A stretch of 53,528 nt of DNA from an uncultured Pseudomonadota bacterium (lineage in GTDB: Bacteria; Myxococcota_A; UBA796; SXON01): contig CAIMSU010000064.1 in the NCBI GenBank assembly GCA_903844155.1, forward strand, positions 1 to 53,528, given 5' to 3'. A program made the translations under genes and the position numbers. Under the pieces are notes generated by a model. That model was not told the origin of the DNA and made no database searches. It saw only the letters and a program-made list of their open reading frames with translations. Below are positions 1 through 8,323 of this stretch, piece after piece. Numbering within the stretch: position 1 is the stretch's first letter; every line of letters begins with the position of its first letter.

Positions 1-129
1 CCGCACGAAGCGTGCCTTCGACGCGGTCAGCAACGGTCGCGCTCGCCCGAACCTGCGCAGGTGTGGACGGGTCAAGAGAGGTCACGAACATGCGTGACGG
101 CTCGAAAGCCAAGGCGCGACGAGAATAAA
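1..129. other. Left-edge stretch without a confident gene
   Basis: No recognisable protein is encoded here. Plus-strand frames 2 and 3 are both open from the window edge to stops at about 94-96 and 127-129, so the 3' end of an upstream plus-strand gene could lie here. Neither translation resembles a family I know. The strong hairpin just after this stretch (130-165) fits the end of such a gene. Confidence 0.3.
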
Positions 130-165
130 CAGCCAGCACCGGACCGAAAGGGCCGGTGTTGGCTG
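130..165 (+). terminator. Strong hairpin, possible terminator
   Basis: CAGCCAGCACCGG (130-142) pairs with CCGGTGTTGGCTG (153-165) over 13 bp with one G-T wobble, around a 10-nt loop. No clear T tract follows, so as an intrinsic terminator it would be atypical. It probably ends whatever gene lies left of the window. Confidence 0.45.
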
Positions 166-210
166 GCCAGAAGCGGAATTTATTATGGCGCCCCTCTTGC
201 CGACGGAAAA

Positions 211-250
211 CTGACGGACGTCCGTCACCCCCCCCTGACGGACGTCCGTC
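211..250. promoter_or_regulatory. Two identical 14-bp palindromes upstream of ssb
   Basis: The perfect palindrome GACGGACGTCCGTC occurs at 213-226 and 237-250, inside a 16-bp direct repeat (211-226, 235-250). The centre-to-centre distance is 24 bp. The centres lie about 96 and 120 bp upstream of the start point predicted from the sigma-54-like element at 314-329. That is where enhancer-binding proteins usually bind. Related GACNTCCGTC boxes recur at 38998-39044 upstream of the transposase gene. The binding protein is unknown. Confidence 0.6.
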
Positions 251-313
251 GGTCATTTACTGAACATCGTGCCAAGTAGCTGACATTCCGATGGTGGCGG
301 GCGCCGGCCACGC

Positions 314-329
314 TGGCACACGCCGTGCA
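314..329 (+). promoter_or_regulatory. Sigma-54-like -24/-12 promoter of ssb
   Basis: TGGCACACGCCGTGCA matches the RpoN consensus (TGGCACG, four bases, TTGCW) except at the seventh base and the first T of the -12 block. The GG-to-GC spacing is correct. The predicted start is near 340, about 70 nt before the ssb start at 411. The paired palindromes at 213-250 sit at the usual activator distance. Confidence 0.5.
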
Positions 330-410
330 AACGACCTGCTCGCCCGGCATCCGGCTGGGAAGGGCTCCTGCCCGAACTCAACAACCGTCAGTCTCGTGAG
401 TGAATCTTCC

Positions 411-851
411 ATGAACGGCATGAATCGCGTCATCCTCATCGGCCACATTGGCCAGGACCCCGAAGTCCGCGCAACCACCTCCGGCAAGCGGATCGCCAAG
501 GTCTCCATCGCCACCTCCAACGGCCGCAAGGTCGACGGCAACTGGGTCGAGTCCACGGACTGGCACCGGGCCACCGCCTTCGACGGCACGGCGGACTTCC
601 TCGCCCGCTTCGCGCGAAAGGGGGACCTCATCGCCGTCGACTGTGCGCTCCGCCCGCACAAGTGGGACGACAGCGCCGGGAAGACCCATCACGAGGTCAG
701 CATCGTCATCGACCGGGTCGCGGCGCTGCACTCCCGCACCCGGCGCGACGTCGGCGCCGGGCTGGGCGATCCCACGGAACCGCGTACGCAGGTGCTGCCG
801 ATTGAGGTGGACGCGTCGCCGGACGGCCATGGCGAAGCGCTCCCGTTCTGA
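411..851 (+). CDS. ssb: Single-stranded DNA-binding protein (SSB)
   Basis: This is an SSB-type OB-fold protein of 146 residues (143 if the second in-frame ATG at 420 is used). It starts with the typical MNRVILIGHIGQDPE strand and continues through the W-V-E-S-T-D-W-H strand common in SSB. The tail ends in EALPF, a weak version of the acidic SSB tip (usually DDDIPF) that recruits repair proteins. The body is shorter than the 160-180 residues of many bacterial SSBs and lacks a long Gly/Pro/Gln linker. It may therefore be an accessory paralogue rather than the main replication SSB. The frame is open upstream to 291, but those residues do not look like SSB. No other gene is coupled to it. A sigma-54-like promoter and tandem palindromes precede it, which is unusual for ssb. 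Confidence 0.9.
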   Translation: MNGMNRVILIGHIGQDPEVRATTSGKRIAKVSIATSNGRKVDGNWVESTDWHRATAFDGTADFLARFARKGDLIAVDCALRPHKWDDSAGKTHHEVSIVIDRVAALHSRTRRDVGAGLGDPTEPRTQVLPIEVDASPDGHGEALPF

Positions 852-855
852 ACGC

Positions 856-875
856 GGTCGGGCGCTGGCCCGATC
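856..875. terminator. Hairpin between convergent ssb and glycosyltransferase genes
   Basis: GGTCGGGC (856-863) pairs with GCCCGATC (868-875) around the tetraloop GCTG, with one wobble pair. It lies in the 45-bp gap between the converging ssb and the minus-strand glycosyltransferase, so it could act in both directions. There is no T tract. Confidence 0.4.
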
Positions 876-896
876 GTCCATTCGGGCGGTCGGGCC

Positions 897-1982
897 TCAC
901 CCCATGAACAACCGGTCGTAGGCATCCGCCATCCGGGCAACGTCGAACCGTTCGTCCGCGACCGCGGCCGCCGCGCGACCCATCTGCCGCGCGTCTTCCC
1001 TCGTGATCGCAGCCATCTCCCGCGCCAGCCCAGCGACATCCCCGTCTCGGACCAACCGGCCGGTCCCCGGCGTCACCAGCTCCGCCACACAGCCAACGTC
1101 CGTCGCCAGTACCGGCAGGCCTGCCGCCATCGCCTCCATCACCACCAGCGGGTTCCCCTCCCAGCGGGAAGGCAGCACGAACACGTCCGCAGCCGCCATG
1201 AGCCGACAAACGTCAGGGCGGACCCCCAGGAATCCAACGGGCAGCCCCTCTGCGCGCTCCTCGAGTGCCCCGCGCAGCTCCCCCTCGCCAGCCACCAGCG
1301 CGAGCCTGTCCACGCCGTCGCGGGGGAGGGCCCGCATGGCGTCCACCAAGAGGTCATGGTTCTTCTGCGCATTCAGCCGTCCTGCACTGAAAAACACGAG
1401 GGTGTCCGCTGGGATCCCCAACTCCGCCCGAACGGCCGCGCGCGTGCCTGGCGGTGCGCGATACGCCGAGACCGGGATGCCGTTCGGGATGCAGGCCACG
1501 GGCGCGAGGTGGTATACGCGGCGGATGCTCTCGGCGACGGCGTCGCCGATCGCTACCGGGCGGACACCGGCCCGAAACGCCATCTGATGAAAGCGCTGAC
1601 CGGCGGCCTCGATCTCGTGTTCTGCGAGGTTGTGGAGCGTGTGGTAGCACCGTGCACCGACGATCCGGGACGCCGGAAAGCTGTATTTGACCGTGTGCAG
1701 ATGCGTGTGGACCACCTCGGGCGAGAGACGGCGAAGCAACCGGCCGAGGCGTGGGGGGATGCTAAGGTCGAGGCCGGCTCCTTTCCCGAGAAAATGCAGG
1801 TGTAGTCGGGACTCTCGTGCGGCGAGCGTCGTAAGGCCGTCCTCGATCCAGCTCCCGGTTCGGGCGCCCAGCGCGACGACGTCCAGGGTGTGCCCACGCG
1901 CCACCAGCGCCTCGGAGAGGAGCGCCGCCATCCGTTGCGCCCCGCCGACCTCGAGCGTCGGCACGATCTCCACGATCCGCAC
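897..1982 (-). CDS. GT4-family glycosyltransferase (last gene of the polysaccharide operon)
   Basis: This 361-residue retaining GT-B enzyme has the order typical of GT4. An N-terminal acceptor domain begins MRIVEIVPTLEVGGAQR. A His-rich strand (VVHTHLHT) follows, then the hinge VACIPNGIP. The C-terminal donor domain holds FFSAGRLNAQKNH and the E-x7-E motif in SRWEGNPLVVMEAM. It probably transfers a nucleotide-sugar residue to the growing lipid-linked repeat unit on the inner face of the inner membrane; donor and acceptor cannot be read from sequence. The start is one base after the flippase stop (1984), so the two genes are surely co-transcribed. The hairpin at 856-875 may end the transcript. 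Confidence 0.9.
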   Translation of the reverse strand: MRIVEIVPTLEVGGAQRMAALLSEALVARGHTLDVVALGARTGSWIEDGLTTLAARESRLHLHFLGKGAGLDLSIPPRLGRLLRRLSPEVVHTHLHTVKYSFPASRIVGARCYHTLHNLAEHEIEAAGQRFHQMAFRAGVRPVAIGDAVAESIRRVYHLAPVACIPNGIPVSAYRAPPGTRAAVRAELGIPADTLVFFSAGRLNAQKNHDLLVDAMRALPRDGVDRLALVAGEGELRGALEERAEGLPVGFLGVRPDVCRLMAAADVFVLPSRWEGNPLVVMEAMAAGLPVLATDVGCVAELVTPGTGRLVRDGDVAGLAREMAAITREDARQMGRAAAAVADERFDVARMADAYDRLFMG

Positions 1983-1983
1983 C

Positions 1984-3417
1984 TCAAACCCCCCGAAGCC
2001 GCGGAATGTCCGCGCGCGACACAGCCCCGCTAAGGAGCCCGACCGCGCCGTAGACGCCGACGCCGATCCCGATCTTCAGGACCACCTGCATCGGCGGTAA
2101 TGCGAGGATCACCCCGGCCATCACCGCCACCGGGATGCCGACGCGCAGGAGGCTCTGCCCGAGTGCTAGCCCGGTCACGAGCGGCAACACCCGCCAGTGC
2201 ATCCACAGGTACAGCACCGTCTCGGTCAGCAGCGTCGTGCCGGCCGCCCCCATCGCACCGTACCGCGGCACGGCCCAGAGGTTCACGGCAATGTTCAGGA
2301 ACGCAGCCACGAAAGCGCCCCGGGTGCGATCCTCCTGGTGGTCGAGCGCGGTCAGCGTCATCCCAAAGCCGTTGCTCAAGAAGCGCATCGGCATGAGGGG
2401 AATCATGAGCGCGAAAGGGGCGGCGCTGGCGGCATACGCGGCCCCGCCGATCAGCACAAGCAGCGGCTTGGCGGTGAGGAACCCGCCGACCGCCACCGGG
2501 ACGCTGAAGGCGAGCAGGATCCGGGTGGCGAACGACAATTCCCGGCCTGCTTCGCCCGGGTCTCCGAGGTGGCGCGCCATGCGCGGGTATACGCCGGTGG
2601 AGTAGGTCTCCGCGACGACGGTGATCATCGTCAGCAGCATCACCGCGCCCCGGTAGATGCCCACCTCGGTGTCATTGGTGGTGGAGAGCCAGTCGCTCGT
2701 GGGCGCGTAGTGGGCCACGAGCATGACGTCCGCCGAGAGGTAGATGCTGACGAAGAGCGAGTTGAATCCGAAGGGGATGGAGGTGCGGATGAGCCCGATC
2801 ACCTCGTCCCAGCTCGTCTGCAGCGGCGGGGTGTCGAGGCCCCGGTAGATGCGCCAGAGGATGACGAAGGTGACGGTCCCGTCGAGGAGCTGGGCCCCGA
2901 ACATGGCGGGCACGCCCCAGCCGAGCGCGAGGCCCGCGCCGGTCGCCAGCACCAGCATCAGCCGCCCCGCGCCGTTGCCGCTCACGCCGAGCTTCATGCG
3001 CCGGATGGCGTGAAAGTACGCGACGGGGATCACGTCGAGCGCCGTCATCGTCATCGACAGCGCCGCGAGCGCGCACGCGCCAATGACCAGGGGGCGCCCG
3101 TCGACAGCCGCCGCCCACGCGACGATCCCGATGCTGGTGACGCCCGAGAGCAGCGCCGTCGCCCCGAGCGCCGTTGCGACATAGCGCCCTGCCAACGCTG
3201 GGTCCCGCGCGATCTCCCGCTTGAGGAGCCGGTCCATCCCCATGGACGACGCGAACGAGGCCAGCCCGACCAGCGTGGTGACGTACCCATACACGCCGAA
3301 GCCGTCGAGGCCGAGCCCGCGCATCACCATGACGTTCACGGCCATCCCCGACGCGATGCGGAACACCTGGATTGCCCCGAGCGAGACAAGGTTCCCGCCC
3401 GGGTGCCCGTCAGCCAT
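1984..3417 (-). CDS. Wzx-like polysaccharide flippase (MOP superfamily)
   Basis: This is a polytopic membrane protein of about 477 residues with the layout of the MATE/MOP polysaccharide-export family. It has roughly 12-14 hydrophobic helices from residue ~15 to the end. The first helix contains the usual FRIASGMAVNVMVMRGLG stretch, followed by the loop GLDGFGVYGYV. It should flip undecaprenyl-linked oligosaccharide across the inner membrane before polymerisation. I chose the ATG at 3417 because it overlaps the ligase stop by 8 bp (ATGGCTGA); an upstream start at 3462 would add a basic, unrelated extension. It lies between the ligase and a glycosyltransferase, as in many Wzx/Wzy-dependent clusters. 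Confidence 0.85.
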   Translation of the reverse strand: MADGHPGGNLVSLGAIQVFRIASGMAVNVMVMRGLGLDGFGVYGYVTTLVGLASFASSMGMDRLLKREIARDPALAGRYVATALGATALLSGVTSIGIVAWAAAVDGRPLVIGACALAALSMTMTALDVIPVAYFHAIRRMKLGVSGNGAGRLMLVLATGAGLALGWGVPAMFGAQLLDGTVTFVILWRIYRGLDTPPLQTSWDEVIGLIRTSIPFGFNSLFVSIYLSADVMLVAHYAPTSDWLSTTNDTEVGIYRGAVMLLTMITVVAETYSTGVYPRMARHLGDPGEAGRELSFATRILLAFSVPVAVGGFLTAKPLLVLIGGAAYAASAAPFALMIPLMPMRFLSNGFGMTLTALDHQEDRTRGAFVAAFLNIAVNLWAVPRYGAMGAAGTTLLTETVLYLWMHWRVLPLVTGLALGQSLLRVGIPVAVMAGVILALPPMQVVLKIGIGVGVYGAVGLLSGAVSRADIPRLRGV

Positions 3418-4774
3418 TCGCGTTGAGCCTGGCCTGGTGCAGGATCGCGAGCGAGAAGCCAACCACCAGGTAGGCCATCGAGAACGTGAGCAAGCCCAGC
3501 GTCGCAGCCATCAATCCGAGCGCGGTCAGGCCAAGCGCGGCGCCCGCGATCCGGTTTCGGTCGTCCTCGGTCGTCGCGCTGCCAAAGCCGCGCCGCAGCG
3601 CCCAGCCAATGCTGCCGAGGAAGATGAAGAAGGGGATGAGGCCGACGATGCCCTGCTCACTCGCGACCTCCAGGTAGGTGTCGTGCGCGGGCCGGAAGAA
3701 GCCCTCCGTGGAGATGAAGCCGGTTGCATGCGAGAAGTTTCCCGGCCCGGCGCCGAGGAACCAGTGGTCCAGGAAGAGCTGCTTCCCCTGGCGTGCCAGC
3801 TCACTCCGCTCCTCGAGGCTGTCGTCCTGCACAACGGCGTGGCCGTTGAAGGTCTGGACCAGCGAGACGAGGCGACTCCACGCTGTGTTCAGGTCCACGG
3901 CGAAGGGCGCGGCGAGGACCGCCGTTCCCATGCACGCCATGATCTCGCCCTTGCGATGACGGAACAGCCACAAACAACCAGGAGAAATCAGGGCACCCAT
4001 CACCAGCGCCGCGCGGGAGGCGCTCACGAGCACGGCCAACGGGGCGAGCATCACGAGGCCCATCCGGATCGGCCGACCTGTCCACTCCTCGTCGGAGGCG
4101 AGCCCGCCCAAAAACAGGGGTGTGAGAAGGATCACCATCGTCGCCCACTCGTTCGGGTCGCCCATCGTGCCGGCCGAGCGCCCGTACTCCGTGGAGCCGC
4201 CGCCATGGCGGATCGAGGCGAGGAGCGCGATCAGGAACATCCCCCCGAGGAAGCGAAAGAGCGGCTTCAACTCCGCCTCTGCGAGCGCCGAGTAGACCAG
4301 CGACATCATGACCGTCATCATGGCGAGGCCGAAGATGTCGAACTTCCCGACCGTCATGCAGTTGGACCACGCGGTGGTCACGCCGGTCGCGACGATGAAG
4401 CCGAGCATCGCCGTAAAGACCGGGTGCCAGCGGAACAACGGCGACCGGGTGAGCACCGCGTGCAGGATCCACAGCCCGATGCTGCCCAGGACCGAGAGCT
4501 TGGAAGCGGTGATCGGGAACCCACCCATGTTCATGCCCGTGATGCCGAGGCGGTCGAAAAGCATCCCGAGCCACATGCCCGCCACGAGCGTGACGGGCCA
4601 CGTCACCCCGATCAACGCCACGATCAGCCCGCCAACCGCCGCCGCAGTGAGCTTGACCTGCTGGGTGACCGCGAGACCCACGATGAGCCCCACCGAGATT
4701 GGCGAGGTCTGGATGGCCAGCTCCAGCACTCGGCGCGCGGCGCTGTCGTCCTGCGCGGGCCCGGGCTCGCTCAT
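3410..4774 (-). CDS. O-antigen ligase/polymerase family membrane protein (Wzy/WaaL-like)
   Basis: This 454-residue protein has about 11-12 membrane helices and a large periplasmic loop at roughly residues 285-380, the usual plan for Wzy_C proteins. The loop holds features common in the family: the PNEWA segment, the SRAALVM helix, the GPGNF loop and the HDTYLEVASEQGIVGL motif. In this context it most likely polymerises the flipped repeat units (a Wzy role); a ligase role cannot be excluded. Its ATG overlaps the stop of the upstream BY-kinase gene (ATGA, 4771-4774). Its own end overlaps the flippase start by 8 bp, so translation is probably coupled throughout. Confidence 0.88.
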   Translation of the reverse strand: MSEPGPAQDDSAARRVLELAIQTSPISVGLIVGLAVTQQVKLTAAAVGGLIVALIGVTWPVTLVAGMWLGMLFDRLGITGMNMGGFPITASKLSVLGSIGLWILHAVLTRSPLFRWHPVFTAMLGFIVATGVTTAWSNCMTVGKFDIFGLAMMTVMMSLVYSALAEAELKPLFRFLGGMFLIALLASIRHGGGSTEYGRSAGTMGDPNEWATMVILLTPLFLGGLASDEEWTGRPIRMGLVMLAPLAVLVSASRAALVMGALISPGCLWLFRHRKGEIMACMGTAVLAAPFAVDLNTAWSRLVSLVQTFNGHAVVQDDSLEERSELARQGKQLFLDHWFLGAGPGNFSHATGFISTEGFFRPAHDTYLEVASEQGIVGLIPFFIFLGSIGWALRRGFGSATTEDDRNRIAGAALGLTALGLMAATLGLLTFSMAYLVVGFSLAILHQARLNANG

Positions 4775-6861
4775 GGGGTCGCGCGCTGGTCCGTGCGGGC
4801 TTGCTCGTCATAGTAGTACGAGGAGGACTGCTTGGTTCGCGGGACGTCGTTGAGCGCGACACCGAACACCCGCGCTCCCATCTGCCGAAGCTGGGCCAGC
4901 GTCTTGACCACGAGGCTTCGGGCGACGCGACCGCGACGAACGACCAGCACGACCCCGTCCACCAGCAGCGCCAGCGACAGTGCGTCGGCGACGATCGCGG
5001 CGGGCGGCGTGTCGATGATGACGACGTCGAAGGTCTCGGCCATGCGGTTCAGCAGGCGCTCCAGCTCGGATGAGCAGAGGAGCTCGTTCGGGTAGTCGAC
5101 GGCCTGGCCGCGGGGGAGGAGGAAGAGGCGCGGGACGGCGGTGCGGAGCACGAAGGGCTGCGCGTCCGTGATGTCGACGAGCGCGTCCGAGAGCCCCGGC
5201 GACTCCTTGACGTTCAGCAACTTGTGGAGCTGGGGGACGCGGAGGTCGGCGTCGATGAGGAGCACGGATTGGCCGAGCTGCGCGAAGGAGACGGCGATGC
5301 CGAGCGCGGTGTGCGTCTTGCCTTCGCCCTCCACGCAGCTTGTGACCAGGATCCGCCTCGTCTTTCCTGTTGCCGGGAACGTCTGGAGCACGCCGCGGAT
5401 GCCGCGGAGCGCCTCCGAGGACTGCGAGCGCGGGTGGTTGAAGGAATGGAGCGCCCGGTCGACGATCTTGCGCTCCTTCGGCAGGCTCAACACCACGCCG
5501 AGGAGCGGCGTTTCGAGGTAGCGCTCGATGTCCGAGGTCGACATCACCGTCTCGTTCAGCCGGTGGCGGAGCAAGGCCAGCGCGAAACCGCCCGCAAGTC
5601 CAACGGCCAGCGCCATCGCGACGTTGAGGGGAATGTTGGGCGTGGCCGCCTTGGTCGGAGCGATGGCGGGGTCGATGATGCGAACGTCGTTGAGCTGGGA
5701 GTTGGCTTGCAGGGCCACGTCCGCGCCGCGCGAGCCGAGCGCGTCGTAGACCCGGCGCGCGTTGTCTTCGGCGAGCTTCAACTCGTCGTACTCGCTCTGG
5801 AGCTTCCCACGGTCGAGCAGCTCGTTCTTCACCGTGGTCAGCTCGTCGCCAAGCGCTGCCTCCTGGCTCTTCAGGGTCTCGACCTGTGAGGCCTCGCCGT
5901 CCACGTTGCGTTGGACCTCCTGCGCGATGAGCGCCTCCACGTTCTTGATGCGCTCGACGGCCTTCTGGTGCTCGGGGTGCTGGTCGCCGTACTGCGCGAG
6001 CACGTCGGCCGTCTGCGACATGACGTTGGCGCGCTGCTGCGCCATTGCCTGGAGCGCGGGGTCCTGGAACATCGCGGAGAGCTGGTCGTAATCGCCCTTG
6101 GCCAGGAGGCGCCGGTGCCCGTAGAGCTTGCTCTCCAGCAACACGCGCTGGCTGGTCGCCTCGCCAAGCGCGGCCTGGAGCGCGGTGAGTCGGCTGGTGA
6201 CGTCGTCGCCCTTCTGGTCGGCGTCCTGCAGTGCGTGGGTCTGCTTGAACTCCAGCACCTTCTGGGTCGCGTCGTCGAGCGCGGCCTTGGCCGAGGTCTT
6301 CTGCGTTCCGAGCCAGCCCTCGGTGGAGCGCGCGGCGTCGTTGCGGGCGTTGAGGTTCACCTCCTCGTAGACCTCCGCCAGGATGTTCGCCAGCTTTGCG
6401 GCGTGGTCCGGGTTCGGGTTCAACACGCCGATCTCAACGAGCTGGGTGTCTTCCTGGGGCGAAGCCGAGATCGCCTTGGCGAGCGCGTCGATGCCGTCCT
6501 GCGTGTTCGGGACGTCCGTGTAGCCCTCCGCGTTGTACCGCTTGACCACCTCCGCCCGGACGCTGCGCGAGAGGATGATCTGGATCTGCGTGCGCGCCCG
6601 GTCGCGGCCTTCCAGGTACCCGGCGGCGTCGTTGTTCACGACCTCGTTCGAGGCCATCTCCTGCCCGGCCTTCGGCATGAGCTGGATGACGGCGACCGCC
6701 TCGTACTGCTTCTTCGCCGCGAGGCTGGCGACGAGCGTACCGAAGACGACCGCGGTGACGAACCCGAGAAAAGTGCGGCGATGCTCGCTCAGCGCCTGTC
6801 CGACGACCTCCAGATCGAAGGCGCGGCGTGCGGGGGCGGGAGTAGCGGTCACTGTCCCCAT
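4771..6861 (-). CDS. Polysaccharide co-polymerase with fused BY-kinase (Wzz plus tyrosine autokinase)
   Basis: This 696-residue inner-membrane protein sets polysaccharide chain length and export. A Wzz domain occupies about residues 15-110 after the first helix. A long periplasmic coiled-coil (about 170-390) and a second helix (about 410-435) follow. The cytoplasmic bacterial tyrosine-kinase domain starts near residue 500. Visible kinase parts are Walker A (CVEGEGKTHTA), Walker A' (VLLIDADLRVP), Walker B (FDVVIIDTPP) and a short C-terminal Tyr cluster (SSYYYDEQ) for autophosphorylation. Fusion in one chain is the proteobacterial Wzc layout. No outer-membrane Wza-type export protein is encoded nearby, so the exit pore must lie elsewhere. 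It begins 22 bp after the sugar transferase gene. Confidence 0.93.
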   Translation of the reverse strand: MGTVTATPAPARRAFDLEVVGQALSEHRRTFLGFVTAVVFGTLVASLAAKKQYEAVAVIQLMPKAGQEMASNEVVNNDAAGYLEGRDRARTQIQIILSRSVRAEVVKRYNAEGYTDVPNTQDGIDALAKAISASPQEDTQLVEIGVLNPNPDHAAKLANILAEVYEEVNLNARNDAARSTEGWLGTQKTSAKAALDDATQKVLEFKQTHALQDADQKGDDVTSRLTALQAALGEATSQRVLLESKLYGHRRLLAKGDYDQLSAMFQDPALQAMAQQRANVMSQTADVLAQYGDQHPEHQKAVERIKNVEALIAQEVQRNVDGEASQVETLKSQEAALGDELTTVKNELLDRGKLQSEYDELKLAEDNARRVYDALGSRGADVALQANSQLNDVRIIDPAIAPTKAATPNIPLNVAMALAVGLAGGFALALLRHRLNETVMSTSDIERYLETPLLGVVLSLPKERKIVDRALHSFNHPRSQSSEALRGIRGVLQTFPATGKTRRILVTSCVEGEGKTHTALGIAVSFAQLGQSVLLIDADLRVPQLHKLLNVKESPGLSDALVDITDAQPFVLRTAVPRLFLLPRGQAVDYPNELLCSSELERLLNRMAETFDVVIIDTPPAAIVADALSLALLVDGVVLVVRRGRVARSLVVKTLAQLRQMGARVFGVALNDVPRTKQSSSYYYDEQARTDQRATP

Positions 6862-6883
6862 GTCGTAACCGATCCGGACAGGC

Positions 6884-8323
6884 TCACGATCCCGGCCTCA
6901 GCAGCACCGTCTGGACGGTCTTCAGCAGGATGAGGGCGTAGAGCATCGGGCTCATCTCCTGGATTGCGTAGAGCTCGTAGCAGAGCTTCTCGACAGCGTC
7001 CTCGTCGGTCGCTCCGTACCGGTAGCGGACCTGCGCCCAGCCCGTCAGCCCGGGCTTCACTGAAAAACGGAGGCCGTAGAACGGGATCTTCTCCTTGAGC
7101 TGGTTGACGAAATGCGCACGCTCAGGCCGGGGCCCGACCAGCGCCATGTCGCCGCGCAGCACGTTGATGAACTGCGGCAGCTCGTCGATGCGGCTTCGTC
7201 GCAGCCACTTTCCGACCCGGGTCACGCGCGGGTCGCCGGAGCCCTGCGACCACTGGGGCCCGCCGGCCTCGGCGTCGTTGCGCATCGTCCTCAGCTTCAT
7301 GATCTGAAAGGGGCGCTCGTTCCGGCCGAGGCGCTCCTGCGTGTAGAACACCGGCCCCGGCGACTCCAGCTTGATGAGGATCGCTGCGGGGACGATGAAC
7401 ACGAGGCTGGCGACGCCGCCGACCACGCCGATGCCGATGTCCACGAGGCGCTGCAAGGAGTTCCCGAACCGGCTGGATCCCGAAAAGACCGGGCCGAAGA
7501 TCAGCCAGTCGTCCGAGACGTGGAGCACGGGGACCTTGCCCGTCAGGCGCTTGTAGACGGTCGGCATGTCCTCGATCTGGACACCCCGCGCCTTGCACTC
7601 GAGGAGCTGCTGGGTGAGCGTGAGGCTGAGCGCCCCCCGCAGCGCGACGACGATCAGCTCGGGGTCGTGCTGCTTGACCAGGGCGACGAGGTCGGTGGCG
7701 ATGCCGAGCACGGGGGCGGGGGAGGCGCGCGGCGGGATGAGCTCGTCGTCGGCGTAGTCGCTCCGCCGGCGATTGCCGGGCTTCGGCTGGTCGACCATGC
7801 CGATCAGGTCGTAGATGCCGTGGTCCTCGTGGGTGCGGATCACCCGTGCGAGCAGGTGCCCGGCTTGCCCGGCGCCGACGATGAGGGTCCGCTGCCGGAA
7901 CGCGGGTCTGGGCGAGAGGCCGCAGAGCACCGCTCGTGTTCCCGTGAGCAGCGCGGCCAGTGAAATGCTGATGAGAACAGCAATATTTCGTCCCCACCAG
8001 CCGTGTGGGAACAAGGAATACACCAGCAGTTGGACCGGGAGCGCCGCGCCGATGGCCCACCAGAGCCGAAGCATCTCGTAGCGCTTTCGGAAGTCCAACG
8101 CCGGGTTGTAGGCGTCCGCCAGGTACAGCGTGATGAGCGAGGAGCAGATCAGGAAGAGCGATGCGCCCGTGCTGTGGGTCACCACCCCGACGATCCCGGT
8201 TCCCGGCGCGGTCCACCCGAGCGCGACGCCGTGCCCGAGCCGGATGGCGAACAGCATCATCGCAAGGTCGAGGATCAGGTACCAGATCTGGCGGCGCTGA
8301 TAGGGGATGCCGAAGATCTTCAT
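6884..8323 (-). CDS. Polyprenyl-phosphate sugar-phosphate transferase (WbaP/WcaJ-like)
   Basis: This 479-residue enzyme probably starts repeat-unit synthesis by moving a sugar-1-phosphate from a UDP-sugar to undecaprenyl phosphate. The N-terminal half has four or five hydrophobic helices followed by a Rossmann-like CoA-binding-type domain (LIVGAGQAGHLLARVI, about residue 150). The C-terminal ~190 residues are the PglC-like catalytic domain. There, SPGPVFYTQERLGRNE, the DELPQ segment with the catalytic Asp-Glu pair, and ALVGPRPE are easy to see. The domain ends in the usual GLTGWAQVRYRYG motif. The start overlaps the stop of the upstream glycosyltransferase (ATGA, 8320-8323). Glucose or galactose phosphate would be a guess. 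Confidence 0.93.
   Translation of the reverse strand: MKIFGIPYQRRQIWYLILDLAMMLFAIRLGHGVALGWTAPGTGIVGVVTHSTGASLFLICSSLITLYLADAYNPALDFRKRYEMLRLWWAIGAALPVQLLVYSLFPHGWWGRNIAVLISISLAALLTGTRAVLCGLSPRPAFRQRTLIVGAGQAGHLLARVIRTHEDHGIYDLIGMVDQPKPGNRRRSDYADDELIPPRASPAPVLGIATDLVALVKQHDPELIVVALRGALSLTLTQQLLECKARGVQIEDMPTVYKRLTGKVPVLHVSDDWLIFGPVFSGSSRFGNSLQRLVDIGIGVVGGVASLVFIVPAAILIKLESPGPVFYTQERLGRNERPFQIMKLRTMRNDAEAGGPQWSQGSGDPRVTRVGKWLRRSRIDELPQFINVLRGDMALVGPRPERAHFVNQLKEKIPFYGLRFSVKPGLTGWAQVRYRYGATDEDAVEKLCYELYAIQEMSPMLYALILLKTVQTVLLRPGS

Noticed and set aside
61-279. 72-codon plus-strand frame before ssb
   Set aside because: It contains a strong hairpin and both regulatory palindromes and has no protein-like pattern.
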